From a virus: a stretch of 48,197 nucleotides of DNA. A program made the position numbers and the translations under genes. A model generated the notes under the pieces. It did no database searches. It saw only the letters and a program-made list of their open reading frames with translations, and was not told where the DNA came from. Location of the stretch: positions 1 through 48,197 of IMG/VR virus record IMGVR_UViG_3300038428_000157; one strand, 5' to 3'. Numbering within the stretch: position 1 is the stretch's first letter; each line of letters opens with the position of its first letter. Below are positions 1-9,452 of this stretch, one piece after another.

Positions 1-1
1 C

Positions 2-181
2 CGTGTGATTCTTGGAAAGTTCGGTCTGCCGAGTGCCACTTCTCCGACCTACATCTCTGTCATAGACTTCACAGGTGCGGTGCTACCCAAGATAGACCTC
101 ACTGTGCCGATTGCAGACAGGGTTGCCCTAGACCTGCCTTGGTATGCTACCGGAGCCTCAGTCCATGTCTTGACTCCTTGA
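2..181 (+). CDS. C-terminal end of a virion/tail protein (partial)
   Basis: An open frame runs in from the left edge and stops at TGA 179-181, giving 59 residues. It is rich in beta-branched residues, glycine and proline, like the tail genes downstream, and contains no transmembrane segment. It directly precedes the tail module, so a structural (head-tail or tail tube) protein is likely, but the fragment is too short to assign a family. Confidence 0.6.
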   Translation, partial: RVILGKFGLPSATSPTYISVIDFTGAVLPKIDLTVPIADRVALDLPWYATGASVHVLTP

Positions 182-197
182 TAGTTAGGCAGAAAGG

Positions 198-205
198 TTT
201 ATAAA
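198..205 (+). promoter_or_regulatory. TATA box for the 228 gene
   Basis: TTTATAAA lies 30 bases before the ATG at 228, the spacing expected for an archaeal TATA box driving a leaderless mRNA. Confidence 0.7.
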
Positions 206-227
206 GTCTCATGACTACCCACAGGGT

Positions 228-539
228 ATGATAGGACAAAGAGAAATCTTCGGGATTGCGATATTAGCGTTCTTAGGGTCAATTGTAGGACTTTCTATGC
301 TAGGAGCAGACATCGCATCTGCAATTGGCGGTGGCTTTGTAGTAGCGTTCTTCGCAGGAATCGGAGTCGCCTTTTCGACAGTTGACCGTAAAACTCCGTC
401 TTTCATTCCCAGAAGCCAGCCCTATGAAAGTGCCAAGTTTGGGACTGCCGCCAGTGAGATTCAGCAAATCAGATTGGGATTCGTGACTAAGGATGTTGCC
501 ACGATGAATAAGGAACTCGAAGAAAGGTTACGCGGCTAG
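228..539 (+). CDS. small two-helix membrane protein
   Basis: This is a 103-residue protein of unknown function. Residues about 7-27 and 31-50 form two hydrophobic segments separated by a short Gly/Ala-Asp stretch, followed by a soluble tail of about 50 residues with charged helices. The ATG at 228 is supported by a TATA box 30 bases upstream and no visible ribosome site, so a leaderless start is likely. It sits between virion genes and may be a virion membrane or lysis-related component, but nothing in the sequence decides this. Confidence 0.65.
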   Translation: MIGQREIFGIAILAFLGSIVGLSMLGADIASAIGGGFVVAFFAGIGVAFSTVDRKTPSFIPRSQPYESAKFGTAASEIQQIRLGFVTKDVATMNKELEERLRG

Positions 540-544
540 TAATC

Positions 545-552
545 TTTATATA
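545..552 (+). promoter_or_regulatory. TATA box for the tail chaperone gene
   Basis: TTTATATA starts 30 bases before the GTG at 575. The same spacing at the 228 gene favours this GTG over the TTG at 569. Confidence 0.65.
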
Positions 553-574
553 GTCTCCCGTTCTTCTATTGCTT

Positions 575-898
575 GTGTCTACCGAAACCAAGCAAGTGAC
601 TGTAAGAGGCACGAACTACACTATCAAACGCTTCAATCTTGAAGAGGGCAGTCTTGTAGATAGGCTCCTTGCTTCTAACAAGGACAAACTGGTAGAACAG
701 CAAGCCATTATGGTCTTCTATGGAACAGCCGAACCCAAGTTTGAGTCTATAGAGGCAGTGAAAGCATCAGACAGGGAGACGGTTCTCCACCTTTGGGTTG
801 AGATACAGAGGTTCAATACCTATGAAACCAGTTTTTTATCACTCTTAAAGAACTTACCGTTACCGGAGTCACCAACACTAAAGACGCGGAGACGTTAG
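575..898 (+). CDS. tail assembly chaperone, short form (gpG-like)
   Basis: The zero-frame product has 107 residues, is mixed alpha/beta and acidic in the middle, and ends at TAG 896-898. Its length, its place just before the tape measure gene, and a -1 open frame overlapping its 3' end match the tail assembly chaperones of long-tailed phages (lambda G/GT, HK97-like). In that family the short form is the major product and coats the tape measure protein during tail polymerisation. I chose GTG 575 because it lies 30 bases after a TATA box; TTG 569 is the alternative. The family is assigned from gene order and frameshift architecture, not from sequence similarity. Confidence 0.75.
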   Translation: MSTETKQVTVRGTNYTIKRFNLEEGSLVDRLLASNKDKLVEQQAIMVFYGTAEPKFESIEAVKASDRETVLHLWVEIQRFNTYETSFLSLLKNLPLPESPTLKTRRR

Positions 899-1119
899 AC
901 GAAGCCAAGGTCATACTTGGTAAGTATGACAAATACACCGTTCTAAAGACGCTTCAAGACTTGATGGGCATCCCTAGAGAGGAAGCCCTCAAAATGTCGG
1001 CTCTTGAAGTGAGGGAACTGCTTCTAGCCCACAGGTTCGCTGTTGAAGCCGAGAACAAGAGGCGTGAGAAGAAACGTCAAAGGGAGCAAGCCCTAGCCCA
1101 ATCGCCGACACCCTTATAA
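826..1119 (+). CDS. tail assembly chaperone -1 frame extension (gpGT-like)
   Basis: The -1 frame relative to the 575 gene is open from 826 to TAA 1117-1119 and has no start codon of its own near its beginning. A shift at the slippery site 832-838 would fuse 88 zero-frame residues to 93 residues from this frame, giving a protein of about 181 residues. The extension is helical and ends in a basic segment rich in Arg, Lys and Gln, as is usual for the T domain that contacts the tape measure and tail tube proteins. It ends 27 bases before the tape measure gene. Confidence 0.75.
   Translation, partial: NQFFITLKELTVTGVTNTKDAETLDEAKVILGKYDKYTVLKTLQDLMGIPREEALKMSALEVRELLLAHRFAVEAENKRREKKRQREQALAQSPTPL
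832..838 (+). promoter_or_regulatory. -1 ribosomal frameshift slippery heptamer
   Basis: The heptamer T TTT TTA fits the X XXY YYZ rule in the zero frame (codons TTT 833-835 and TTA 836-838). Tandem slippage re-pairs both tRNAs on TTT codons. The -1 frame opens only six bases before it, after a stop at 823-825, so the shift must occur within the 826-897 overlap. Confidence 0.75.
1114..1119 (+). promoter_or_regulatory. possible TATA box for the tape measure gene
   Basis: TTATAA lies 32 bases before the ATG at 1146 and overlaps the stop codon of the frameshift product. Confidence 0.45.
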
Positions 1120-1145
1120 CCTAGAAAGTAGCCTTATAAGGTAGT

Positions 1146-2216
1146 ATGAGTGAGAGAGCAGAAGCCATTAAAGCAATGGCCTCAGACCTGAAAGAATTGA
1201 ATGTGGCCTATGAAGAGGGTGCTATTTCTGCAAGAGAATACACAGGCGCGATAAAGGAAGTAGCAGAAGCGCAGTATGGGCTGACGGCAGGTGAGCAAGC
1301 AGGTGTAGTGGCAACAAAGATGCTTACTTCTGTCATGACGAATTGGAATAATGCTTTCAATGCGGCGGCTGATTTAGCGGCACATAACATTGATGAGTTG
1401 GTGAACCTGTATAACGCGCAAATCACCATGATTCGCACTCAGAATACTTACACACAAGCCATTGCCTTGCAGTCTGCCGCCGTTGCTATCTATGGTCGCA
1501 ACTCAGAGCAAGCAACAAGAGCGACCACTGCCGCAAACTACGTTGGTGCTCTCTATGAGCAGAGCAAGAAGAACGAAGTAGTGGCCGCAAACGCCTATGC
1601 GACAGCATCGGCTACCAATGTGGCGAAGATAGCATCGTCCATTGTGGACGCGGCAACCAGTGTGAGCCAGTTCTTGGTCGCCTTTGCCGTTTGGAGAACT
1701 GCCCATACTGTGGCTCAAGCCCAGATAGAAATGGAGACTGAGGCTGATACTGCGGCAACTGTAGCAAGCCAAGCCCAAACTGTGGCAACAACCGAAGCCA
1801 CGACAGCGATAGTGGCTCAAACTACGGCTGAAGCCGGACTTGCGACTACTATGGCCGCAGGTGCGGCAACTGCGGGTGCGGCAGGAGCCATGAACATTCT
1901 ACCAGACATAGAGACGGCGGCAGGGTTGATGGGAATGATGTCCTTGGATATGTTCATGCAACATGGCGGTTTCATCCCTAAGACTGGCCCTTACATCCTT
2001 CATGCTGGCGAGACCGTAGTTTCTCCGCAAGGCAATGTCGAAGGCGTTCCGGCCAGCACCGTGTTTTCGGGCGGTGGCGGTGGGACATACTCGCCCAACA
2101 TCGAGATTCATATCCATGCCACAAGCAACGTAGATTTGGCTAGAATTAGGATGGAAGTGGAAGCGGCTTTGGCTAAGACCCTACTGGCCTCACAGAAACA
2201 GAGGGGTGTATACTGA
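1146..2216 (+). CDS. tape measure protein
   Basis: This 356-residue protein has a long Ala/Thr/Gln-rich helical body (residues about 60-250), a hydrophobic glycine-rich patch near 255-275, and a C-terminal GGFIPKTGPYILHAGETVV segment (residues about 274-292). That HAGE-V motif is typical of tape measure C-termini. The protein sets tail length and lies inside the tail tube. At roughly 1.5 angstrom per residue, a known relation for this family, it would specify a short tail of about 50 nm. It follows the frameshifted chaperone, as in siphoviruses and myoviruses. Its stop overlaps the next start by one base (TGATG). Confidence 0.85.
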   Translation: MSERAEAIKAMASDLKELNVAYEEGAISAREYTGAIKEVAEAQYGLTAGEQAGVVATKMLTSVMTNWNNAFNAAADLAAHNIDELVNLYNAQITMIRTQNTYTQAIALQSAAVAIYGRNSEQATRATTAANYVGALYEQSKKNEVVAANAYATASATNVAKIASSIVDAATSVSQFLVAFAVWRTAHTVAQAQIEMETEADTAATVASQAQTVATTEATTAIVAQTTAEAGLATTMAAGAATAGAAGAMNILPDIETAAGLMGMMSLDMFMQHGGFIPKTGPYILHAGETVVSPQGNVEGVPASTVFSGGGGGTYSPNIEIHIHATSNVDLARIRMEVEAALAKTLLASQKQRGVY

Positions 2217-5200
2217 TGTCTAACATCATCAATTACGTTGTCTCATACGACTCAGACTACCTGATGCCAGACGGAAAGACGGTCAACCCTTCGGCCATCG
2301 TTCTTCAGAATGTCACTAGCATAGAGTTTCAGAGGAACATTGCCCCTTCAGAAGACAATGCAACCATCACCTTCGGTGGGATACAGAAGATTGTAGCGGC
2401 CAGAGAAATCTACATCTACCGTGTCAACTCTGACGGAACCTACACTCTCAAGTTCAGAGGGATGACCACCAATCCAGAGTATGACGTTTCGGATGCCGGA
2501 CTTGTGACCACCTTTGAGGTCAACAGCCTATGGTATATGCTCTCGACACGGCTCTTCCAGATAGCAGGGAAGAGTCCACCGCCTCTTCAGCCTAACACCA
2601 ACCCATACATGGTGTATCTCAATCCGACACTAGGCTTGAGGTTCGGTCAACTTTGGACGGACATCCTTGTGACCGCGTTCCAGACATCTTACTCTACAGG
2701 GCATCTGCCAGTCTTTCAGTTGGCCAACTTCGCTGACATTGGGTATGTGAACCCTGTCACTCATCAGACTACCTTCCTGAATCCCAACATCCCAACCTTC
2801 ACCGACTTCGATAACATCGTTGTGAATGACAACATGAACGTCCAGTATCAGAATGTCTCTGCTACCATAGACAGACTGGTGACATCTGCTCTCTTCAATC
2901 CTAATCAGAGCCAGCCGTTCTTGGCCGAGTATAGGTTGGACATAGGAGACTATATGCCGCCCAACTGTTTCAAGGGTGTGACCACAACCGGAACTACTTC
3001 AACGGTGCTTCATGACACCACTCTCTCGCTAACCACAAACGCCCTAATAGGATACGAACTGTATTACAACAGTGGAACCGCCGTCAACCAGTTTGGGACG
3101 ATTACAGCGAACACTGCGACCACGATTACTGTTGGCACGCCCTTCTTTCCAGCACCCGCTACTAGCGGTGACTACTATGCGGTCTGGCCACCTGAGACCG
3201 TCCAGCCCAAGATACCTACAGCAACGGTCATGCTCTTCGACCCTGTTCACAGCAAACTAGGCAACGGCAACAATAGGACAGGTATAAACTTGGGAGACAA
3301 CTCCATTGACCCCTTTGGGACGATACCATCTGCTCTTGCAAGTCCCATGAGTTATGTCGAGTTCGGGGTCACAAACGGATACCTTCCGATGGATACCATA
3401 GTGTTCTCAGAAGGCGACAACTTCGTTTCAGCCAAACTCAAATACGACTACATAGCCATGAACAACAGTTTCGTCCTTACTGGTGGCAGTTTCCAAGGTT
3501 CGGATGTAGTGGCCATTCCGATTGACAACCAGAGGAGCATCGCTGAGTTCGGACTGAAGCAGACCAACCAGACGCTCAACAACGTGGTAGACCAAGGAGA
3601 GATACAGAGATATGTCGGGACGAGCATCAACTTCTTCCAGCACCCCATCCCTAACATCACCATAAAGCCGGACTACGTTTACGCAAGCACGCACACCCTG
3701 TATCCGGGCGACTACGTTCTGGTCAACGCTCCGAGTCTCGCTGGCGTTCTTGAGGACAGCAACGGCAATCTTTTGGAAGGGTCTTACAATCCTGTAGGCG
3801 GTCTCATAACAGTCGCTTTCACTGCCAGAATCAAGACCGTAGACATATCATGGGATTCAACGGGCGCGGAAGACATCACTCTCACTCTCACCTTCCCCGT
3901 TCAGAACGTCCCGATAGAGGAATGGAACGCCGTCAACAGTTTCCAGCAACAGGGTTCTTATGGTGGAGCGATGCAGTTCATGTATACCACAGTCGAGCCA
4001 GCCGCAAAGACCCTCTTGGGAAGAGGAAGACAGCAGGAAGGGGCGGCAACCCATCAGGGCGGTGGAGACTTCATCACCAATAGGGCCACTCCTTTCACGA
4101 TAAAGTGCTCGGATGGTGGAACTAGCGGCTCTCCCATTCCAGACTCGGAAGCCCAACCCGTCCCTATCTATGCCCAGACTGTGCCTAACACGATGACTGC
4201 CATAGACACGGCTCTCGCTTCTGTGAAGGCAGACGACATCCTTCTGTATCAGTTTGGGGTTGAGGTTGACGCTACTAACGCTCCATCGGCAGACTCGACT
4301 TCGACCACGACTGTCACACCAACCAATGTCATTCTGACCGTCCTTCAGCCAGACGGGATGGCCATCTATGACGGAGTAATCGGTCTCAACCAGATGGCGA
4401 ACATCCTCACTCTCATTTCCAAGTCCCATGTCTCTCCGACAAGCCCTACCAGTTCCGCTTCCTTCTTCACTGACGACAGTGGAAACGCTAACGTAAGCGG
4501 GAGTTACTCAATCATAGTTCGGAATACGGGAGCGATTGCATGGTGTCCCAATCCCTTGTTCGCAACGCTTCCTGCGCCCTCTAACTTCAGTGGCGGTGCG
4601 GGTGGAACAATGTGGTTCCCATCCTTCATATACTGTCCTGTCAACTCCAATGGTGACGAGTTCGGGATGTCGTTTGAAGGGGCTTCTGGCAATGTTCCTT
4701 ACACCGACATTCATGGCACGCACTATATGACCTTCAGTTGGCCAGCAGTGATAGACCCAACTACAGGGTCGCCTTGCACTCGTTACAACATCTATGTGTA
4801 TCAGGCTCCTGTCCCTTGGACGTTCCAGACCTTCCCTGTTAGCAACTACGTCTACTATGACCATACTGCCACTAACTCGTATAGTGATGGTGGCCCCGAT
4901 TCTGGGCCAGCCAACACCCAACCTTACGACCAGTCGCTCCCTCTGACCTATCAGCCTACAGGGTTGAATGTAGCATACAACGGCATCGCGGTTGATACAG
5001 CAACCTCATCCCTTCTTGCAACGGACTACTATTGGTATGTTGTGACGGCCATAAACCCAGACAACCAAGAGACCGAGTGCTCTCAGAACAACTCTGCGTT
5101 CAACCATCCTCTCGCTTATGCCAACAGGAACCTTGTGAGCGAACCTCACAACAACATCGTGCCAGAGTGCGGGACGACCAACGCCTCTCAGGTTTCTGGA

Positions 5201-5779
5201 ACAGCCACAGGTTCGACATCAACGGTTCTGACAGATTCGGGTCAATCGTGGACTGCCAATGCTTTTGCAGGTTTCATTCTGACCTACACAAGCGGCCCTG
5301 CTTCTGGACAGCAGAAGGCGATTATCTCTAACACTTCGACAACGATAGTCACTTCCGCATTCTCGCCAGCACCAGACGCAAGCGGTGACTCGTATGCTGT
5401 TCTGCCATCGGAGATTGTGGTCTCTTGGTCGGCGGTTCCCTACGCCATAGGTTACAAGGTCTACAGGGCTAACAGTAGCACGATGCCTACTTCCAACACT
5501 CAATATGGGTATCTTTGTGAAGTGGACAATCCGGCTCCACTGGTCATAGTAGATGATGGAACCACATACCCGATAGACATGGGAACCCACCCGCCTACCA
5601 CTACAACTCTCTTCAAGGCCAACAACCTTTACACGGTATACATCAACTACTCCTACCAAGCCAACCCCAAGTTCACCAAGGCCATCATCAACGCTCAGAC
5701 GACCAACCCGAATAACGCGGTTGTGTTCGACCCCACTCAGCAGTGGGTGTATCAAGCCCACCCATATGTGGCTCCTTAG
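2216..5779 (+). CDS. large baseplate/tail hub-like protein
   Basis: This 1187-residue beta-rich protein follows the tape measure gene, the usual place of distal tail, hub and tail-associated proteins. The N-terminal 120 residues suggest a hub-type beta domain. The rest is a chain of beta modules rich in Thr, Ser, Asn and Pro. A module of about 70 residues occurs at residues ~253-325 and again at ~991-1060 (both contain T-STVL, a TI-or-II-NT tract and -SGD-YAV); a third copy is in the next gene. Fibronectin-like stretches (SWSAVPYAIGYKVYR near 1068) flank the second copy. The start follows a GAGGGGTG ribosome site and shares one base with the upstream stop. The exact family is unproven. Confidence 0.7.
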   Translation: MSNIINYVVSYDSDYLMPDGKTVNPSAIVLQNVTSIEFQRNIAPSEDNATITFGGIQKIVAAREIYIYRVNSDGTYTLKFRGMTTNPEYDVSDAGLVTTFEVNSLWYMLSTRLFQIAGKSPPPLQPNTNPYMVYLNPTLGLRFGQLWTDILVTAFQTSYSTGHLPVFQLANFADIGYVNPVTHQTTFLNPNIPTFTDFDNIVVNDNMNVQYQNVSATIDRLVTSALFNPNQSQPFLAEYRLDIGDYMPPNCFKGVTTTGTTSTVLHDTTLSLTTNALIGYELYYNSGTAVNQFGTITANTATTITVGTPFFPAPATSGDYYAVWPPETVQPKIPTATVMLFDPVHSKLGNGNNRTGINLGDNSIDPFGTIPSALASPMSYVEFGVTNGYLPMDTIVFSEGDNFVSAKLKYDYIAMNNSFVLTGGSFQGSDVVAIPIDNQRSIAEFGLKQTNQTLNNVVDQGEIQRYVGTSINFFQHPIPNITIKPDYVYASTHTLYPGDYVLVNAPSLAGVLEDSNGNLLEGSYNPVGGLITVAFTARIKTVDISWDSTGAEDITLTLTFPVQNVPIEEWNAVNSFQQQGSYGGAMQFMYTTVEPAAKTLLGRGRQQEGAATHQGGGDFITNRATPFTIKCSDGGTSGSPIPDSEAQPVPIYAQTVPNTMTAIDTALASVKADDILLYQFGVEVDATNAPSADSTSTTTVTPTNVILTVLQPDGMAIYDGVIGLNQMANILTLISKSHVSPTSPTSSASFFTDDSGNANVSGSYSIIVRNTGAIAWCPNPLFATLPAPSNFSGGAGGTMWFPSFIYCPVNSNGDEFGMSFEGASGNVPYTDIHGTHYMTFSWPAVIDPTTGSPCTRYNIYVYQAPVPWTFQTFPVSNYVYYDHTATNSYSDGGPDSGPANTQPYDQSLPLTYQPTGLNVAYNGIAVDTATSSLLATDYYWYVVTAINPDNQETECSQNNSAFNHPLAYANRNLVSEPHNNIVPECGTTNASQVSGTATGSTSTVLTDSGQSWTANAFAGFILTYTSGPASGQQKAIISNTSTTIVTSAFSPAPDASGDSYAVLPSEIVVSWSAVPYAIGYKVYRANSSTMPTSNTQYGYLCEVDNPAPLVIVDDGTTYPIDMGTHPPTTTTLFKANNLYTVYINYSYQANPKFTKAIINAQTTNPNNAVVFDPTQQWVYQAHPYVAP

Positions 5780-5787
5780 AGACAACC

Positions 5788-5794
5788 TTTATAA
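5788..5794 (+). promoter_or_regulatory. TATA box for the 5821 gene
   Basis: TTTATAA lies 32-33 bases before the ATG at 5821 and just after the stop of the upstream gene. Confidence 0.65.
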
Positions 5795-5820
5795 GCCGTC
5801 AAGCCCCTAAAAATCCTAGT

Positions 5821-7341
5821 ATGGTCGCGCCTACGGTCTCGAATGTCTTCTGGATAGGGGTAGACAACGCTCTGATTCAAGTGCCTCAGAACTACACGGT
5901 TCCGGCCAACCCACCGTCAACCCCTAATCCGCCCGTCAACAGCGTCATCGCTTCAGGAACGGCTCAGATTTTCACGACCAACACGGTTCTGTATACCACT
6001 CTTTTGATGACTCCGAATGCGTATGTCGGTTACATTCTGACCTACACTACTGGCCCTGCGGCTGGCGAAACCGAGATAATCCTCTCGAACACCGCAAGCA
6101 CGATAACCACCAATCCCTTCCCGTCTACGCCAGTGCCGGGTAACTCGTTCCAAGTGATTCTGCCTACGCCGACTAGCGGTGGCACTACGACTACCAAGGA
6201 CTCGGTTACGGTCTATGTTTCGGCCATCAAAGGGTTCAACAACCCTCTAACGCTGTCCTTCTTTTTGCAGAAGGTGGACTCTACTGTAGACCCCAATATC
6301 TCTGCCATTGACTCCACTGTGGCCGATTGGGTAGGGAATATAGGCACATCTCCGACCTCTTGGACGACTGGCACATACACGACTTTGCCCACTACTGAGA
6401 GTGGTTGGGCGGGTTACATTCCTGCTTACTCTGGCGGCAATGCCATACTTCAGCCTAACTCTGGGAACGTCCTCAATACCTACGCCACCACTAACTACCA
6501 GACGCTCTTCATCAATCCTGAGACCACTGGCGGTGTCATCAATCCTTCCTTCCCGCCCTCTTACAAGGTCAACATCTTCGCCTACGATTCTGTGACCAAC
6601 ACCTATGCCGCTTGCAGTTTCACGCTTGTAGTCCTGCCTAGTGTAGCGACCTATGGGTTGGGAGTCCTACAGAAGACGGCAACGGCCAACACCTATGTAA
6701 ATGTGGATAGCAGTGGTCTTGTTCTCCATGTGAAGTCAACCAAGGGATTTGAAGTGGGTCAACAGATAGTCATAGGGAAGAATACGGCCAGATGCGAAGT
6801 CGCTACCATCGGAGTAGTCAACGCAACTCCTGTGTCGTTCTTCGCTCTCAATACAGGGCCAATGACATATTCTCATACTGCCGCCGAAGCCGATACTGTA
6901 AGCGGGAACATGGTTTTCACTAACTCTGTGAACCTTCTTAGGAATGGCCACGACCCGTCTATAGGCAGTTTCGTCACTCTGTATTACTACTTCTACCCTC
7001 TAGAGCCTACCGCTTCTGTGCCTAATCCTATAACCATCACGCTACAGGACTTCAGCAGTCAACTGATAGACACCACCAACTCCACCATAAGCAGTCCGTA
7101 TTATTCGGGTGGGACTCCGGTAGCCCTCAGTGCGTATACCAATCAGATTGTCATACCTTCGTCTCCTACTTCGATTACTAGGGACAACATATCTCAGCCA
7201 GTCATAGTGACTCTCTATCTAGCCAATGTGACTTACAACGCATCCGACCCCACGACATATCACACTTTGCTCAAACTGATAGGAACCGACATAAACGGTG
7301 TGACCACTACATCCTATACAGTGGTGACATCTGCCAATTAG
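5821..7341 (+). CDS. beta-rich tail/baseplate protein
   Basis: This 506-residue protein is rich in Thr, Ser, Pro and Asn. Residues ~41-114 carry the module found twice in the preceding gene (ILTYTTGPAAGE, STITTNPF). The middle and C-terminal parts look like repeated immunoglobulin-like beta sandwiches. The reading frame extends 26 codons further upstream into the previous gene, but the TATA box at 5788 and the absence of a ribosome site support ATG 5821. It is probably a baseplate or fibre-base component exposed on the virion. No catalytic motif is visible. Confidence 0.7.
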   Translation: MVAPTVSNVFWIGVDNALIQVPQNYTVPANPPSTPNPPVNSVIASGTAQIFTTNTVLYTTLLMTPNAYVGYILTYTTGPAAGETEIILSNTASTITTNPFPSTPVPGNSFQVILPTPTSGGTTTTKDSVTVYVSAIKGFNNPLTLSFFLQKVDSTVDPNISAIDSTVADWVGNIGTSPTSWTTGTYTTLPTTESGWAGYIPAYSGGNAILQPNSGNVLNTYATTNYQTLFINPETTGGVINPSFPPSYKVNIFAYDSVTNTYAACSFTLVVLPSVATYGLGVLQKTATANTYVNVDSSGLVLHVKSTKGFEVGQQIVIGKNTARCEVATIGVVNATPVSFFALNTGPMTYSHTAAEADTVSGNMVFTNSVNLLRNGHDPSIGSFVTLYYYFYPLEPTASVPNPITITLQDFSSQLIDTTNSTISSPYYSGGTPVALSAYTNQIVIPSSPTSITRDNISQPVIVTLYLANVTYNASDPTTYHTLLKLIGTDINGVTTTSYTVVTSAN

Positions 7342-7349
7342 GTGAGAAG

Positions 7350-9434
7350 ATGGCCTCTACTACAATACCCAATGGCCTTGAGATAAGGCGGCTCTGCTGG
7401 AAGGACGACTCCTTCAGGCAAGCCGACCATGAGCCAACGCCCAAATATGGAATGCTTGGATGGTGGGACAACACCATTTCAGGTGGGAACGCCATCACCT
7501 TTTCCAACACTGGCAGTAGTCTCGTTACGTCTAGCAACCCTGTGTATGGCGGAGTTGTCACGCCCGGTGTGTTCGGCCTTGAGAGTCCGGCTTTCACAAA
7601 CGGAGATGAACTCTATCTTCCGGCTCCGACTGAGGTAGAGAAGGACTTTCCAGTTGGGATTCCAGTCAACATCATGGCCTTTCTCAGACTTAGGGCAAGA
7701 AACGCTGGCCTTGGAACCTCTACTCTTACCGTCATTCTCATAGATTCGTCACATTCCCCGCTTGCCTACGGAACCTTCACCATCACTTTGGCTTCGTCTT
7801 TGTATACCCACTACTCGCTTCCCATCTTCTTTGCCGCCGGACACTATGATGCCACTGGCTCTTGCTATGGAATCATAATGTATTGTAGCAACGGAGCCGT
7901 CATAGACTATGTGGCTCTCGCTTCTGATGACTTCATCAATCAGGGCGGTCAAAGTCTGGATGTGACCATACCCAAGAAGACCGACTCCCAAGCCGTTCCC
8001 ATGTCAATAGACATCATCCAACAGATGGGCATCTCAAGCAGGAGCAAGGCGGTGACGATACCTAAGATTTCTACAACGGCCTACAGGTGGCTAGAGGACA
8101 AGATGGATAGAAGCATCCCTCTAGAACTCGTCACTCCTACTCAGCAAGCCACCGGATACCTCAGTGACCAGAAGAGGCATTCTGAGGCCGGGTGGGTAGG
8201 TGTTCCTCTCCCATCTAACGACTCTCTTGCCATCACTGCTCGAACACAGCAGTTGTATGACGTTTCCTTCTCTCTGATAAAGGCAGACAACGAAGTGAAC
8301 ATAGACCTCACCTGTCCTGTGCTTCCGCCCACGCCACCGTATCCAGACATCAATACTCAGTTTGATGTGGCAGTAACGGTGGGTTTCAATGACGCTAATG
8401 ATATGCCCATGATTTTATTTGCGAATGGTCTCTTCTGGGTCTTCTATAGTGGTAATGCTGACAAGTGCTATTACAAGACTAGCAGTGATGGAAACACATG
8501 GAGCACCACGCATTTGCTCAGTTCAAGTTTCACTCTTGGTTACGGTGGTGGAGTGCTCTACTATCCTAACTTGAATCGTCTCTACTACGCATTCCAGAGT
8601 GGTGGGAACATCCTCTACTGGCGATGGGGAACGCCCAATTCAAATGGCACAATGTCATGGGGCATTGCAGAGCAACATTTCGACACGCCTTACGCCAATG
8701 CGTTTCCCACTTTTGATGTAGACTCGGCTGGCAACTTTTGGGCCGCAACCTTGTATGGCGCACCGTATAGTGGTGGGGTTCAAGGTTGGGCGATTTGGAA
8801 GAATGGTGTCCAGAACTACTTCATTACAGAGTCCGGCGTTGACTTTTCATGGGTTCTTGACGCTCCTAAACTTTTGGTTTCCAAGTCAAATCCTGACAAC
8901 ATCTGTTTCTATGGTAAAGAGTTGCACACTCAATCTACTCTCTATTACACTACCGATGGCGGTTCCACATGGAACCATTTCAGTATGCCTAGACCTTTTA
9001 TCCAATTCATGGGAGATGCAGTTGCGGTGGGGAACACGATTTACATAGTCTATCCTCAGAACACTTCGGGATGGGGTAACGTCTATACTGTCTCTTACAA
9101 CATTGGGGATGGTTCAACAAGCACAGAGACGTTGCTTGGCACAATCCCTGCCGGGTCGGAAGACACGCCCGGAGTTGGGATAACGACCAATCAAGTTAGC
9201 GACTTGATTGCTGTTTGGACTGACCAAGAGAGCATTATATATGCAACAGTGAGCCACGACCTTGGCGCAACATGGGGAACACCCGAAGTGCTAGTAACGA
9301 CAGGTGGACTTGGGTATTACCCTTGTTCGGTTTCCGACCTTGCAGGTTCTAATCAAACTGTGGGTCTTGGTTACATTGGGCCATTCAATGGGGCCACCTA
9401 TCCCTTGTTTGCGGGTGGCGCAACTTACACTTAG
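7350..9434 (+). CDS. receptor-binding tail fibre candidate with Asp-box beta-propeller
   Basis: This 694-residue protein has an N-terminal jelly-roll-like beta region (about 1-200), a linker, and a C-terminal domain from about residue 335. The C-terminal domain carries Asp-box motifs of the sialidase/BNR type, S-x-D-x-G-x-T-W (SSDGNTW, TTDGGSTW, SHDLGATW). This fold often binds or cleaves glycans, but I cannot see a full sialidase active site, so a binding role is the safer reading. A GGTGAG ribosome site sits just before the ATG, eight bases after the previous stop. The propeller is duplicated in the next gene. Confidence 0.75.
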   Translation: MASTTIPNGLEIRRLCWKDDSFRQADHEPTPKYGMLGWWDNTISGGNAITFSNTGSSLVTSSNPVYGGVVTPGVFGLESPAFTNGDELYLPAPTEVEKDFPVGIPVNIMAFLRLRARNAGLGTSTLTVILIDSSHSPLAYGTFTITLASSLYTHYSLPIFFAAGHYDATGSCYGIIMYCSNGAVIDYVALASDDFINQGGQSLDVTIPKKTDSQAVPMSIDIIQQMGISSRSKAVTIPKISTTAYRWLEDKMDRSIPLELVTPTQQATGYLSDQKRHSEAGWVGVPLPSNDSLAITARTQQLYDVSFSLIKADNEVNIDLTCPVLPPTPPYPDINTQFDVAVTVGFNDANDMPMILFANGLFWVFYSGNADKCYYKTSSDGNTWSTTHLLSSSFTLGYGGGVLYYPNLNRLYYAFQSGGNILYWRWGTPNSNGTMSWGIAEQHFDTPYANAFPTFDVDSAGNFWAATLYGAPYSGGVQGWAIWKNGVQNYFITESGVDFSWVLDAPKLLVSKSNPDNICFYGKELHTQSTLYYTTDGGSTWNHFSMPRPFIQFMGDAVAVGNTIYIVYPQNTSGWGNVYTVSYNIGDGSTSTETLLGTIPAGSEDTPGVGITTNQVSDLIAVWTDQESIIYATVSHDLGATWGTPEVLVTTGGLGYYPCSVSDLAGSNQTVGLGYIGPFNGATYPLFAGGATYT
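8401..8566 (+). repeat. direct repeat copy 1 in propeller domain
   Basis: These 166 bases match 9944-10109 with one mismatch (8417 versus 9960). Bases 8418-8566 are identical to 9961-10109 over 149 bases. Similarity drops sharply outside, although the proteins remain homologous. Confidence 0.95.
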
Positions 9435-9452
9435 AGCACTTGTTTGGGAAGG

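Noticed and set aside
3857-4429. Long minus-strand open frames inside the tail genes (for example here and 5219-5785)
   Set aside because: They are shadows of the strongly coding plus-strand genes and have no promoter or start signals.
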